13,445 bases of DNA from NCBI GenBank assembly GCA_947629725.1, contig CANREU010000026.1, forward strand, positions 1-13,445, in the 5' to 3' direction. The position numbers and the translations under genes are program-made. This stretch comes from an uncultured Clostridia bacterium. GTDB lineage: Bacteria > Bacillota > Clostridia > Christensenellales > Borkfalkiaceae. Shown piece by piece: positions 1-6,337 of the stretch (positions are counted from its first letter, which is position 1; each line of letters starts with the position of its first letter). The notes beneath the pieces were generated by a model. The model saw only the letters and a list, made by a program, of their open reading frames with translations, ran no database searches and was not told the origin of the DNA.

Positions 1-316
1 GGTCGGGCTGGGAGAACATGCCCTTATACCCCACCCCGCGCGTGCGCGGCTTCGCCGTGTAGATACGCGGGATGAGCACGAGCCTGTCCTCCACCTTTTC
101 GGCGAGTTTGCCGAGACGGCGGACATAGTCGAGCACGGGCGCGGGCTCGTGCGCCGAACAGGGGCCGACGATCACGAGCAGTTTATCCGATTTCCCCGTG
201 ATGACGTCCGTCGCCATCCTGTCGCGCTCTCTTTTGATCGCGGCGAGCTGCGGCGGCACGGGGTTTTCGGCGACGATCTCCTCTGCGGAGGGGATCAGGA
301 TCTGCTTTTCAAACAT
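1..316 (-). CDS. aroF: 3-deoxy-7-phosphoheptulonate (DAHP) synthase, class I AroF/AroG type; 3' part beyond window
   Basis: This gene encodes the N-terminal 105 residues of a class-I (AroFGH-type) DAHP synthase, which condenses phosphoenolpyruvate and erythrose-4-phosphate in the first step of the shikimate pathway in the cytoplasm. Reading the minus strand from the ATG at 316 gives VIVGPCSAHEPAPVLDYV, then LIPRIYTAKPRTRG and GYKGMFSQPD. These match the family's GPCSxHD block and the KPRTxxGWKG substrate-binding block. A ribosome binding site (AGAGAGGA) sits about 7 bases before the ATG, inside the end of coaD, and only three bases separate the coaD stop from this start, so it is the fourth gene of the rsmD-coaD operon. 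The C-terminal two thirds lie outside the window, so the feedback-inhibition class (Tyr, Phe or Trp) cannot be judged; aroG would be an equally valid symbol. Confidence 0.9.
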   Translation of the reverse strand, partial: MFEKQILIPSAEEIVAENPVPPQLAAIKRERDRMATDVITGKSDKLLVIVGPCSAHEPAPVLDYVRRLGKLAEKVEDRLVLIPRIYTAKPRTRGVGYKGMFSQPD

Positions 317-319
317 GGG

Positions 320-796
320 TCATCCTCTCTTGTTTGCGATAAATTCATACACCGCCTCCGGGACATACCTTTCGTAGGGTTTCCCGAACGCGAGACAGTT
401 CTTCACCAAAGTGGAGCTTACATGCGCGAGCGCCTGCTCGGCGGGAAGGTAGACCTCGATCATCTCCCCGTCTAAATCGCGGCTCGCGAAAAAGTCCTCG
501 TTTTCATACGCGAAGTCGGCCGCATTGCGAACGCCGCGGACATAGATATGGGTGTTCTCCGCCTTCAGAAGGTCGACGATCGCCCCGTTCCAGCGGACGA
601 CGCGCACCCGCGGCTCCTCCGCATACACCCGCGCGATCATCTCCGCCCGCTCCTCCGCGGAGAAGAGGCAGCGTTTGCTCTTGTTTTCCGCGACGGCGAC
701 GACCGCCTCGTCGAAGAGGGCAAGGCACTTTTTCACGGTGTCCCCGTGCCCTATCGTGAAGGGATCGAACGTCCCCGCAAACACGCACTTTTTCAT
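320..796 (-). CDS. coaD: Pantetheine-phosphate adenylyltransferase (CoaD)
   Basis: CoaD transfers AMP from ATP to 4'-phosphopantetheine to give dephospho-CoA, the penultimate step of coenzyme A synthesis. The 158-residue product has the usual family length of about 160. It carries the nucleotidyltransferase signature GTFDPFTIGHGD at residues 8-19 (the T/HxGH motif is TIGH, 14-17), the RGVRNAADFAYE block at 87-98 and the late SSTLVK motif at 127-132, the counterpart of ISSxLVR/K. The segment ASRDL at 104-108 replaces the more common MNRxL. The ATG overlaps the rsmD stop as ATGA and is preceded by GAGAGGGA. The rsmD-coaD pair is conserved in many Firmicutes and other bacteria, which supports the call. 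Confidence 0.96.
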   Translation of the reverse strand: MKKCVFAGTFDPFTIGHGDTVKKCLALFDEAVVAVAENKSKRCLFSAEERAEMIARVYAEEPRVRVVRWNGAIVDLLKAENTHIYVRGVRNAADFAYENEDFFASRDLDGEMIEVYLPAEQALAHVSSTLVKNCLAFGKPYERYVPEAVYEFIANKRG

Positions 797-1323
797 GGTT
801 CCCTCTCAAAGAAAAAGACTTTCACCCTGCCGTAGCGGCGGTAGTCCGCGGCGCGCCAGCCCTCGGCGCTCTCCTCCCTCTCGCTCTCATAGACGACGAG
901 CCCGCCCGCCTTCAGAAGCCCGTATTCCGCCACGCGGGAAAGGATGTCTTCGCAGTAGTCCTCCGCATAGGGCGGATCGCAGAAGATGAGATCGAATGCC
1001 TGTCCTTTGAGGGAAGAGAGGCAGGCGGCGTAGTCCGCCGTGCGCACCTCCGCGCGGATCCCGAGAAGGGCGAGGTTTTTGCGCGTGAGCGAGACGCCCT
1101 CCGCGCTCCCGTCGTTGAACACCGCCTCGCTCGCCCCCCGTGAGAGGCACTCGAGGCCCAATGCGCCGCTCCCCGAGAAGAGGTCTAAAACGCGCGCCCC
1201 CGTAAGGCGGGGGGTGAGGATCTCAAAGAGGGACTCCTTCACCCTGTCGGGCGTGGGGCGGATCTTCTCCCCCGCAAAGGCGGCGAGCTTTCTGCCCCTG
1301 TATTTTCCCGCGACGATCCTCAT
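793..1323 (-). CDS. rsmD: 16S rRNA (guanine(966)-N(2))-methyltransferase RsmD
   Basis: RsmD uses S-adenosylmethionine to methylate N2 of G966 of 16S rRNA in the assembling small subunit. The 176-residue product begins MRIVAGKYRGRKL, followed by IRPTPDRVKESLFEIL (21-36), both typical RsmD openings. The SAM-binding loop DLFSGSGALGLE is at 47-58 and the catalytic DPPY motif of N-methyltransferases is at 116-119. Its start overlaps the stop of the upstream membrane protein as ATGA, and its stop overlaps the coaD start in the same way. Only a weak AAGAAGAA precedes the ATG, so expression probably relies on translational coupling with the upstream gene. Confidence 0.96.
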   Translation of the reverse strand: MRIVAGKYRGRKLAAFAGEKIRPTPDRVKESLFEILTPRLTGARVLDLFSGSGALGLECLSRGASEAVFNDGSAEGVSLTRKNLALLGIRAEVRTADYAACLSSLKGQAFDLIFCDPPYAEDYCEDILSRVAEYGLLKAGGLVVYESEREESAEGWRAADYRRYGRVKVFFFEREP

Positions 1324-2033
1324 TTCTTCTTATTCTTGCCGACGGAGGCGACTTCCTCCATGCGTTCCGCTTCCCGCACGCGGTGCACCTGCTCCCGCCA
1401 TGCGCCCACGATGTAGAACACCGTGCTGACTACAATGGGGATGAGGGCGAAGAGAAGGGACCAAAAGGGGCTCACGACGAGCCCGAAGCCCTGCCCTTCC
1501 GGTTTCGCGCCGAACCATGTGAGGGGAAGGATGCCGTAGCCCGCGAACATCGCATAGGCGTAGAGCGCATACGCCCCCAAGCCCGTTTCGGTGGGCGGGA
1601 AGATCCCCGCGACGATCCCGAGGATGAGGACGGGAAGGGCGACGTAGACCCCGATGATAGGCCCCTTCCACCAGCGGTATTCCCTGTCGGGACGGTGGTC
1701 GCCGCCCGAGGGGATGCCGTAGAGCTCGTTCCTGCGGTGGAGTTCCCCCGCGATGTAGGAGCCGTAGTGGATCTTGCCGTAGGAATAGCAGAGATGCCCG
1801 TTGAAAAAGGCGCCGCCCGCGATACAGAGCACGCCGAGGAAGATCTTCAGCCACAGGTCCCCCACGAGCTGGCAGGTGAGCATGATCATACTCATGAACA
1901 TATACATGAGCATGGGCGTCACCGCGCGGCGGAAGCACTCCCACTGGATCCGCCAAAAGAGCCGCATGCGGGAGGGGTGGGCGTAGTCCTTCTTCTTTTT
2001 CTTTTGTTCCCTTGCGGGATCTTCACGCAACAT
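1320..2033 (-). CDS. Unrecognised five-helix membrane protein
   Basis: I do not recognise this 237-residue protein. The N-terminus is basic (a run of five Lys at 11-15, then RMRLFWRIQWECFRR) and is followed by hydrophobic segments at about 38-58, 62-80, 124-145, 152-173 and 190-211, which suggest five transmembrane helices. A polar loop of about 40 residues (84-123, ending EYRWWKGP) lies between helices 2 and 3, and the C-terminus is a charged tail ending KNKKK. TM1 is Met-rich (MLMYMFMSMIM). The reading frame stays open to 2084, but a start there would lie inside the -35 element. The ATG at 2033, preceded by GGGGG at 8-base spacing and about 16 bases after the predicted transcript start, is the convincing one. 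It is the first gene of the rsmD-coaD-aroF operon and its stop overlaps rsmD as ATGA. No catalytic motif is seen and the function is unknown. Confidence 0.8.
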   Translation of the reverse strand: MLREDPAREQKKKKKDYAHPSRMRLFWRIQWECFRRAVTPMLMYMFMSMIMLTCQLVGDLWLKIFLGVLCIAGGAFFNGHLCYSYGKIHYGSYIAGELHRRNELYGIPSGGDHRPDREYRWWKGPIIGVYVALPVLILGIVAGIFPPTETGLGAYALYAYAMFAGYGILPLTWFGAKPEGQGFGLVVSPFWSLLFALIPIVVSTVFYIVGAWREQVHRVREAERMEEVASVGKNKKK

Positions 2034-2055
2034 AAACACAACCCCCGTTTTCCCT

Positions 2056-2084
2056 ATTATAAGCCAAGCGCGGCGTTCTGTCAA
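2056..2084 (-). promoter_or_regulatory. Consensus sigma-A/sigma-70 promoter
   Basis: On the minus strand the -35 hexamer TTGACA (2084-2079) and the -10 hexamer TATAAT (2061-2056) both match consensus exactly and are separated by the optimal 17 bases. Transcription should start near 2049, leaving a 5' leader of about 16 bases before the ATG at 2033, with GGGGG as the likely ribosome binding site. It would drive the membrane protein-rsmD-coaD-aroF operon. The element is also what rules out the longer reading of the first gene from 2084. Confidence 0.9.
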
Positions 2085-2111
2085 GTTGAACGGCGCATTT
2101 TGCGCCCGCGC

Positions 2112-2132
2112 TTTCGGGAGCTTGTCCCGAAA
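2112..2132. repeat. Perfect 8-bp inverted repeat after alr, possible terminator stem
   Basis: TTTCGGGA (2112-2119) and TCCCGAAA (2125-2132) form a perfect 8-bp stem with a 5-base loop, seven bases past the alr stop codon. A smaller dyad, GGCGC-ATTTT-GCGCC (2092-2106), follows it in the direction of transcription. The position between the alr end and the next promoter fits a transcription terminator. Neither stem is followed by a run of T on the minus strand, so a classical Rho-independent terminator is not demonstrated. Confidence 0.4.
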
Positions 2133-2139
2133 ATTAAGG

Positions 2140-3123
2140 TCATCCCCCGAAATATGTCTTCACGGCGCCCCGCCCCGCGCGGACGAGGACCTCATACACC
2201 GAGACGCCGTGCTCCTCCGCATAGGCGCGCGCGTCCGAAAAGACCGGCCGCCGCTCGCCGAAACGCGCCTCTCCCTCCTCCACGCAGGCGTCCATGCAGA
2301 TGTCCCCTCCCGTGCGGACGAAGCCGTCGCCGTAGCCGCAGCGGAGGGTGTGAAGGACGGAGTACCTCTTCTTCGCCCGCCCGTAGCCCGCCCCGCCCCC
2401 GACGGGCGGCGCGCTCCCCTGCGAGACCGTCGCATACACCCGCATGGCGGGAGCGAGCGCGAGGGTGCCGTATGGAGGCTGATAGCCGTAGAGGGCGAGC
2501 CCGACGCGCACCATGTCCGCGCCGTCTTCCCCGCAGAGCAGCCCGCCCGTGGCGGAGAGGTGGCTCTTTGCCTCGGGGAACACCTCCTTTACGCGCGCGC
2601 ACGCGAGACGGAAGAGCGCGAGCTGTTCCTCCCGCGCCCCGCCGTCCTCGGGCAGATAGAGGTGGGAATACACCCCCGTGATGTTCAGCCCGCCCTCCTT
2701 CGCAGCGCGGCACGCCTCCCCCGCCCGTTTGGGGGGAAAACCGTAGCGGTTCATGCCCGTGTTCACGGCAAGGTGCGCCTCCCGTACCCCCGATTTGAGG
2801 ACGAGGCGGAGCGCCTCCTCCGAGGTCACGGAGAGGGTGAGCCCGTAGTTTCGCGCCCGCGCCCCCTCGTCCGCCGTGAGAATAGGGGCGAGCACGAGAA
2901 CGGGGGCGTCTACCCCCGCAATACGCAGCCGTGCGCCCTCGTCCGCCGTCGCCACGGCAAACATCGCGGCGAGGGGAGAGAGCGCATGGGAAACTTTTGC
3001 CGCCCCGTGTCCGTACCCATCGTCCTTCACGACGGCGACAAGGGGCTTCTTCGCGCGGCGGAGCACCTCCTCCGCGTTCCCTTTCAAACGATCTAACAAG
3101 ATCTCCGCTTCCGTGCTCTGCAT
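2140..3123 (-). CDS. alr: Alanine racemase, compact form
   Basis: This PLP-dependent fold-type III racemase interconverts L- and D-alanine and so supplies D-Ala for peptidoglycan. The PLP lysine is in AVVKDDGYGHG (K33). NTGMNRYGF (121-129) matches the family DTGMxRxG block, MVRVGLALYGYQP (204-216) carries the Arg that faces the pyridine nitrogen, and AGYGRA (245-250) holds the Tyr acting as second base (Y247). GYGDGF (263-268) and ICMD (275-278) complete the C-terminal domain. At 327 residues it is clearly shorter than the usual 365-390. The beta-strand insert normally found between GYGDGF and CMD (VxVNGxxxPxxGR) is almost absent, and the DTG aspartate is Asn. It starts 33 bases after the zinc-ribbon gene, with only a weak ribosome binding site. 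It is probably the last gene of the dgt-dnaG-rpoD operon. Confidence 0.88.
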   Translation of the reverse strand: MQSTEAEILLDRLKGNAEEVLRRAKKPLVAVVKDDGYGHGAAKVSHALSPLAAMFAVATADEGARLRIAGVDAPVLVLAPILTADEGARARNYGLTLSVTSEEALRLVLKSGVREAHLAVNTGMNRYGFPPKRAGEACRAAKEGGLNITGVYSHLYLPEDGGAREEQLALFRLACARVKEVFPEAKSHLSATGGLLCGEDGADMVRVGLALYGYQPPYGTLALAPAMRVYATVSQGSAPPVGGGAGYGRAKKRYSVLHTLRCGYGDGFVRTGGDICMDACVEEGEARFGERRPVFSDARAYAEEHGVSVYEVLVRAGRGAVKTYFGG

Positions 3124-3156
3124 GCTTTCATCGTATGCGGAGGGGGCGGAAAAGGG

Positions 3157-3861
3157 TCACTTCTTGTAGACGAACCTGCGGCAGTTCTCGCACTCGATCA
3201 CGTCCCCGCCCGCGAGTTTCGTCTGCACGGCGAGGGGAAAATCCATGCCGCACATGCAGCACCCGTTTTGAAGGGGCACCACGACGGGGAAGATCTTCTC
3301 CTTGCGCTTTTGCTTGTATTTTTCGAGGATGGGGGCGGGAATTTCCTTCCCGATCTTCTCGAGACGCGCGGAGATGGCGTTCGCTTCGGCGGCGCGCCCG
3401 GCGCGCAAGGCCTTGAATTTCTCGCTGTTCTCGTTGTACTGCTTCTGCATGGAGCGGACCTGCTCCTTGAGCTTATTGTACTCGGCGAGGATGTTCTCGA
3501 TCTCCCCCATGAGTTTGCCGAGGTCCCCCTTCACGGCGCGAAGCCGCTCGGAGAGCACGAGGGCGTTCTTCTTGTAGAAGGAGATGTCCCCGCCTCCCTC
3601 CGCCACCATCTCCTCGAGATCGGCGTATTCCGCGATGGACTTCGCCATCTCCTCGCAGCGGGCGGCGAGCCCATCCTTCGCGCCGCGGAGTTCGGCGGCG
3701 CGCGCCTCCTGCGATTCGAGCTTGTCCATCGCCGCCTTCAAAAACTTCTTCGCCTGCGCGTATTTCTTGTATTCCTCGCTCGAGGAGAGCTCCTGCTCGA
3801 GCGCACGGTACTCCCCGTCGACCTTCTGATACTCCAAGAGTTCTTCGTTCAATGCTGCCAT
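3157..3861 (-). CDS. C4-type zinc-ribbon, coiled-coil protein (zf-RING_7 / DUF164 family)
   Basis: The 234-residue product has a long charged N-terminal region rich in Glu, Lys and Ala (about 5-185) that reads as an antiparallel coiled coil. It is followed by a C-terminal zinc ribbon with C201-x2-C204 and C224-x2-C227. This is the architecture of the COG1579 family, proposed but not proven to bind nucleic acid. The family's usual position next to a Nif3-like gene is kept here: the Nif3-like stop is 23 bases upstream. The ATG at 3861 is chosen because GGGAGGA lies at 7-base spacing. The frame is open further upstream only because it shadows the Nif3-like gene. The cellular role is unknown. Confidence 0.88.
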   Translation of the reverse strand: MAALNEELLEYQKVDGEYRALEQELSSSEEYKKYAQAKKFLKAAMDKLESQEARAAELRGAKDGLAARCEEMAKSIAEYADLEEMVAEGGGDISFYKKNALVLSERLRAVKGDLGKLMGEIENILAEYNKLKEQVRSMQKQYNENSEKFKALRAGRAAEANAISARLEKIGKEIPAPILEKYKQKRKEKIFPVVVPLQNGCCMCGMDFPLAVQTKLAGGDVIECENCRRFVYKK

Positions 3862-3884
3862 GTCGTTGTCCTCCCAAATGATGA

Positions 3885-4646
3885 TTACAAAAAGCGCCTG
3901 TCGGTGAAGTGCGTCACCGCGCCGAGCGCGTCTTTCAGTTTCAATGCGAAACGGGCGAACCCGTAGTTCTCCGAGGCGTAGTGGGTGAGGAGGAGAAGAT
4001 GAAGTCCCCTCTCCGCCGCCTCCGTGATGAGATGGTGCTTGCCGTCCGACGAGACGACCGTGTCCGCACCGTTCTCCGCCGCAAAGGCGAGAGTGGCTCC
4101 CTCCAGCCCCGCGCCGCAAAAGCTCGCGACTTTCCTTACTTCCCCGCCCCCGTAGGCCGCCGTGCGGTCGGTGCGGAAGACCCGCCGCGCGCGGAGCACG
4201 AAGTCCGCAAAGGAGGCGGGCTCCACTTCATACACCCTGCCGTAGCCGCCGCGGGAGAGGGGCTGCATCACCTTCTCCGCCGCCCTTCCGCCGAGCCCCG
4301 CCATGAGGCATTCGTCGATCCCTCCCTCCGCGCCGTCGAGGTTGAGGTGGGCGGAAATGACCGAGATCCCCGCCTTCGCGCACGCGAGCACGGGGCCCTC
4401 TTTCAGCGATTTGAGCCCGTCCCAAATGGCGGGATGGTGGGTGACGATACAGTTCGCGCCCGCCTTTTTCGCCTCCTCCACCGCGGCGTCCGAGAGGTCG
4501 AGCGAGCAGAGCACGCCCGAGATCTCCTCCCCGCAGTCGATGAGGACGCCGCTGTTGTCGTACATGCCGTAGCGGTCCTTGAATTCCCGTGAGAGGGCGA
4601 AGGGCGCGAGCGCGTCCACCGCCTCATAAACTTCCTTCAACTTCAT
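3885..4646 (-). CDS. Nif3-like dinuclear metal-centre protein
   Basis: This is a 253-residue member of the Nif3/YbgI (DUF34) family, hexameric toroid proteins with a dinuclear metal site. They are sometimes annotated as GTP cyclohydrolase I type 2, but their true substrate is unsettled. The family blocks are all present: DNSGVLID (30-37), VTHHP (68-72; H70, H71), SAHLNLD (98-104; H100, D104) and, near the C-terminus, THYASE (221-226; H222, E226). These supply the expected metal ligands. It lacks the central PII-like insertion that enlarges some homologues to about 370 residues. GGAGGAG lies about 8 bases before the ATG, and the coding region overlaps the end of trmK by 23 bases. The linkage to trmK and the zinc-ribbon gene is typical of Firmicutes. 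Confidence 0.92.
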   Translation of the reverse strand: MKLKEVYEAVDALAPFALSREFKDRYGMYDNSGVLIDCGEEISGVLCSLDLSDAAVEEAKKAGANCIVTHHPAIWDGLKSLKEGPVLACAKAGISVISAHLNLDGAEGGIDECLMAGLGGRAAEKVMQPLSRGGYGRVYEVEPASFADFVLRARRVFRTDRTAAYGGGEVRKVASFCGAGLEGATLAFAAENGADTVVSSDGKHHLITEAAERGLHLLLLTHYASENYGFARFALKLKDALGAVTHFTDRRFL

Positions 4647-5298
4647 GGATGATCTCCTCCAATTCTTTCCGCCGCCCCGAGAGCTTCTCCCTGCTCGCAG
4701 CCCCGAGACCGCCTTTTAAGCGCTCCTCCGTCTTTCCGAGCTCCTCCTTCATCGCATAGAGGAAGGGATAGGGCGAATTGCCGTTCAAATTGTCCCGCCC
4801 GAAACGGAACTCCTTCTCCGAATAGCTGTCCCCGCCCGAAGCGCTGCCGAGGATCGCATCGTAATACTTGCGCCTCGTTTTCCCCTCCGAGAAGGTGTAG
4901 TCCCGCTCGAGTTTCGCCCCGCGCTCCACGAGGAAGCGCCGCAGTTTTTCGCTGTTTTTCATGGGCTGGAACAGGAAGCGGGGCGGGATATACGCCCGCG
5001 AGAGGATCTTCACGATCTCCTCCCCTCCGAGGCCCGCGATGAGGACGAAGTCACACGGCTCGGGGAGCCCGTCGAGCCCGTCTGCAACGACGGGGAAACA
5101 CCTGCCCTCCGCAATGGGGCGGGCGAGGAGTTTTTCCGCTTTTTTCAGGCTCTTTGCGCTCACGTCCGAGATATACGCCCTCCCGCACAGCCCGTTTTTG
5201 AGCTTGTACGCGGTCATGTAGCCGTGGTCGCAGCCGACGTCGGCAAAGACCTCACAGCGCGGAAGGAGGGAGCAGATGTGCGCGACGCGCTCCTTCAT
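4624..5298 (-). CDS. trmK: tRNA (adenine(22)-N(1))-methyltransferase TrmK
   Basis: TrmK methylates N1 of A22 in the D-loop of tRNA using S-adenosylmethionine and is characteristic of Gram-positive bacteria. In the 224-residue product the SAM-binding motif is ADVGCDHGY (19-27), followed by an acidic strand end at YISDVS (42-47). IAGLGGEEI (87-95) and QPMKNSEKLRRFL (111-123) match the family's catalytic-domain blocks. The C-terminal segment (about 180-224) is rich in Glu, Lys and Arg and should form the known helical extension. A GTG at 5301 is in frame, but the ATG at 5298 is preferred: it shares a base with the proper rpoD stop (TGATG), implying coupled translation. Because rpoD is frameshifted in this sequence, that coupling is broken here: the unrepaired rpoD frame runs 46 bases past this start. 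Confidence 0.93.
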   Translation of the reverse strand: MKERVAHICSLLPRCEVFADVGCDHGYMTAYKLKNGLCGRAYISDVSAKSLKKAEKLLARPIAEGRCFPVVADGLDGLPEPCDFVLIAGLGGEEIVKILSRAYIPPRFLFQPMKNSEKLRRFLVERGAKLERDYTFSEGKTRRKYYDAILGSASGGDSYSEKEFRFGRDNLNGNSPYPFLYAMKEELGKTEERLKGGLGAASREKLSGRRKELEEIIHEVEGSL

Positions 5299-6337
5299 CA
5301 CTCGAGGAAGTCCTTGAGCTGCTTGGAGCGGGAGGGATGGCGGAGCTTGCGGAGCGCCTTCGCCTCGATCTGGCGGATGCGTTCACGGGTGACGTTGAAC
5401 TCCCTGCCCACCTCCTCGAGAGTACGGGGCTTGCCGTCGTCGATCCCGTAGCGGAGGCGGAGCACCTTCTCCTCGCGGGGACGTTCAGAAGTTTTTCCTT
5501 CAGCATGATGAAGGCGACGGAATCCCCGGGGGTCTGCGTCTTGTCGTCCTCGATGAAGTCGCCGAGGTGGGAGTCCTCCTCCTCGCCGATGGGCGTCTCC
5601 AAAGAGACGGGGTCCTGCGCGATCTTCTGGATCTCCCGCACCCGCACGACGTCCACCCCCATCCGCTCCGCGATCTCCTCGGGGGAGGGCTCCCTGCCGT
5701 TCTCCTGCAAGAGTTCGCGGGAGACGCGGGTGAGTTTGTTGATGGTCTCCACCATGTGGACGGGAATGCGGATGGTGCGCGCCTGGTCGGCGATGGCGCG
5801 GGTGATGGACTGCCTGATCCACCACGTCGCATAGGTGGAGAACTTGAAGCCCTTCTGGTAGTCGAACTTCTCCACCGCCTTCATGAGCCCTAAATTGCCC
5901 TCCTGTATGAGGTCCAAAAAGAGCATCCCCCTCCCCACATATCTCTTTGCAATGGAGACGACGAGCCTCAAATTTGCCTCGGAGAGACGGCGCTTTGCCG
6001 CCTCGTCCCCCTCCTGCATCTTGCGGGCGAGCTCGATCTCCTCGTCGCTCGAAAGAAGGGGCACCCGCCCGATGTCTTTGAGGTACATCTTCACGGGGTC
6101 GTCGAGCCCGATGTCGGAGAGCGCCTGCTCGAAGAGCTCCTTGTCGCGCTCGTCCTCGTCGAAGATGACGATCCCGCGCGCGGGGATCTCCTTGTAGACC
6201 GTCTCCATCTGCTGGGGGGAGAGTTCATACTTTTCGAGCGCGTCACAGAGCGCGTTGGTGGAGATGCTCCCCTTCATCTTGTAGTCCTGCACCATGTTGC
6301 CGATGATCTCTTCCAGCTTCTTGTCGTCTACCGTCAT
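5298..6337 (-). CDS. rpoD: Primary RNA polymerase sigma factor RpoD/SigA, frameshifted near 5480
   Basis: This is the housekeeping sigma factor, which directs RNA polymerase to TTGACA/TATAAT promoters. Region 1.2 (DPVKMYLKDIGRVPLL), region 2 (EANLRLVVSIAKRYVGRG, FSTYATWWIRQSITRAIADQ) and region 3 (HMVETINKLTRVSRELL) read cleanly from the ATG at 6337 to V286 at about 5480. The frame then shifts. Region 4 (PREEKVLRLRYGIDDGKPRT through NVTRERIRQIEAKALRKL to KDFLE) continues in another frame from 5480 to the stop at 5298. Unrepaired, the protein ends in an unrelated tail that stops at 5252. Compared with the family sequence LKEQLxxVLDTLTxREExVLRLRFGL, residues LDTLT and one further base are missing (about 16 nt); with them the protein would have about 351 residues. 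It has a strong GGAGG site and overlaps the dnaG stop as ATGA. Confidence 0.93.

Noticed and set aside
1383..3096. Plus-strand open frames of 432 and 336 codons opposite the membrane protein and alr genes
   Set aside because: They run across the clear promoter and intergenic region without respecting gene boundaries, and have Arg/Pro/Ala-rich shadow composition.
3862..4119. An 86-residue N-terminal extension of the zinc-ribbon protein
   Set aside because: The extension overlaps the Nif3-like gene in another frame, has shadow-like Arg/Gly/His composition, and the strong GGGAGGA site points to the ATG at 3861.
5477..5486. Programmed -1 ribosomal frameshifting on C CCC in rpoD
   Set aside because: A -1 slip would join the frames, but the product would still lack the conserved LDTLT of region 4.1. 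There is no standard slippery heptamer, and sigma factors are not known to use recoding here. Missing sequence is the simpler account.
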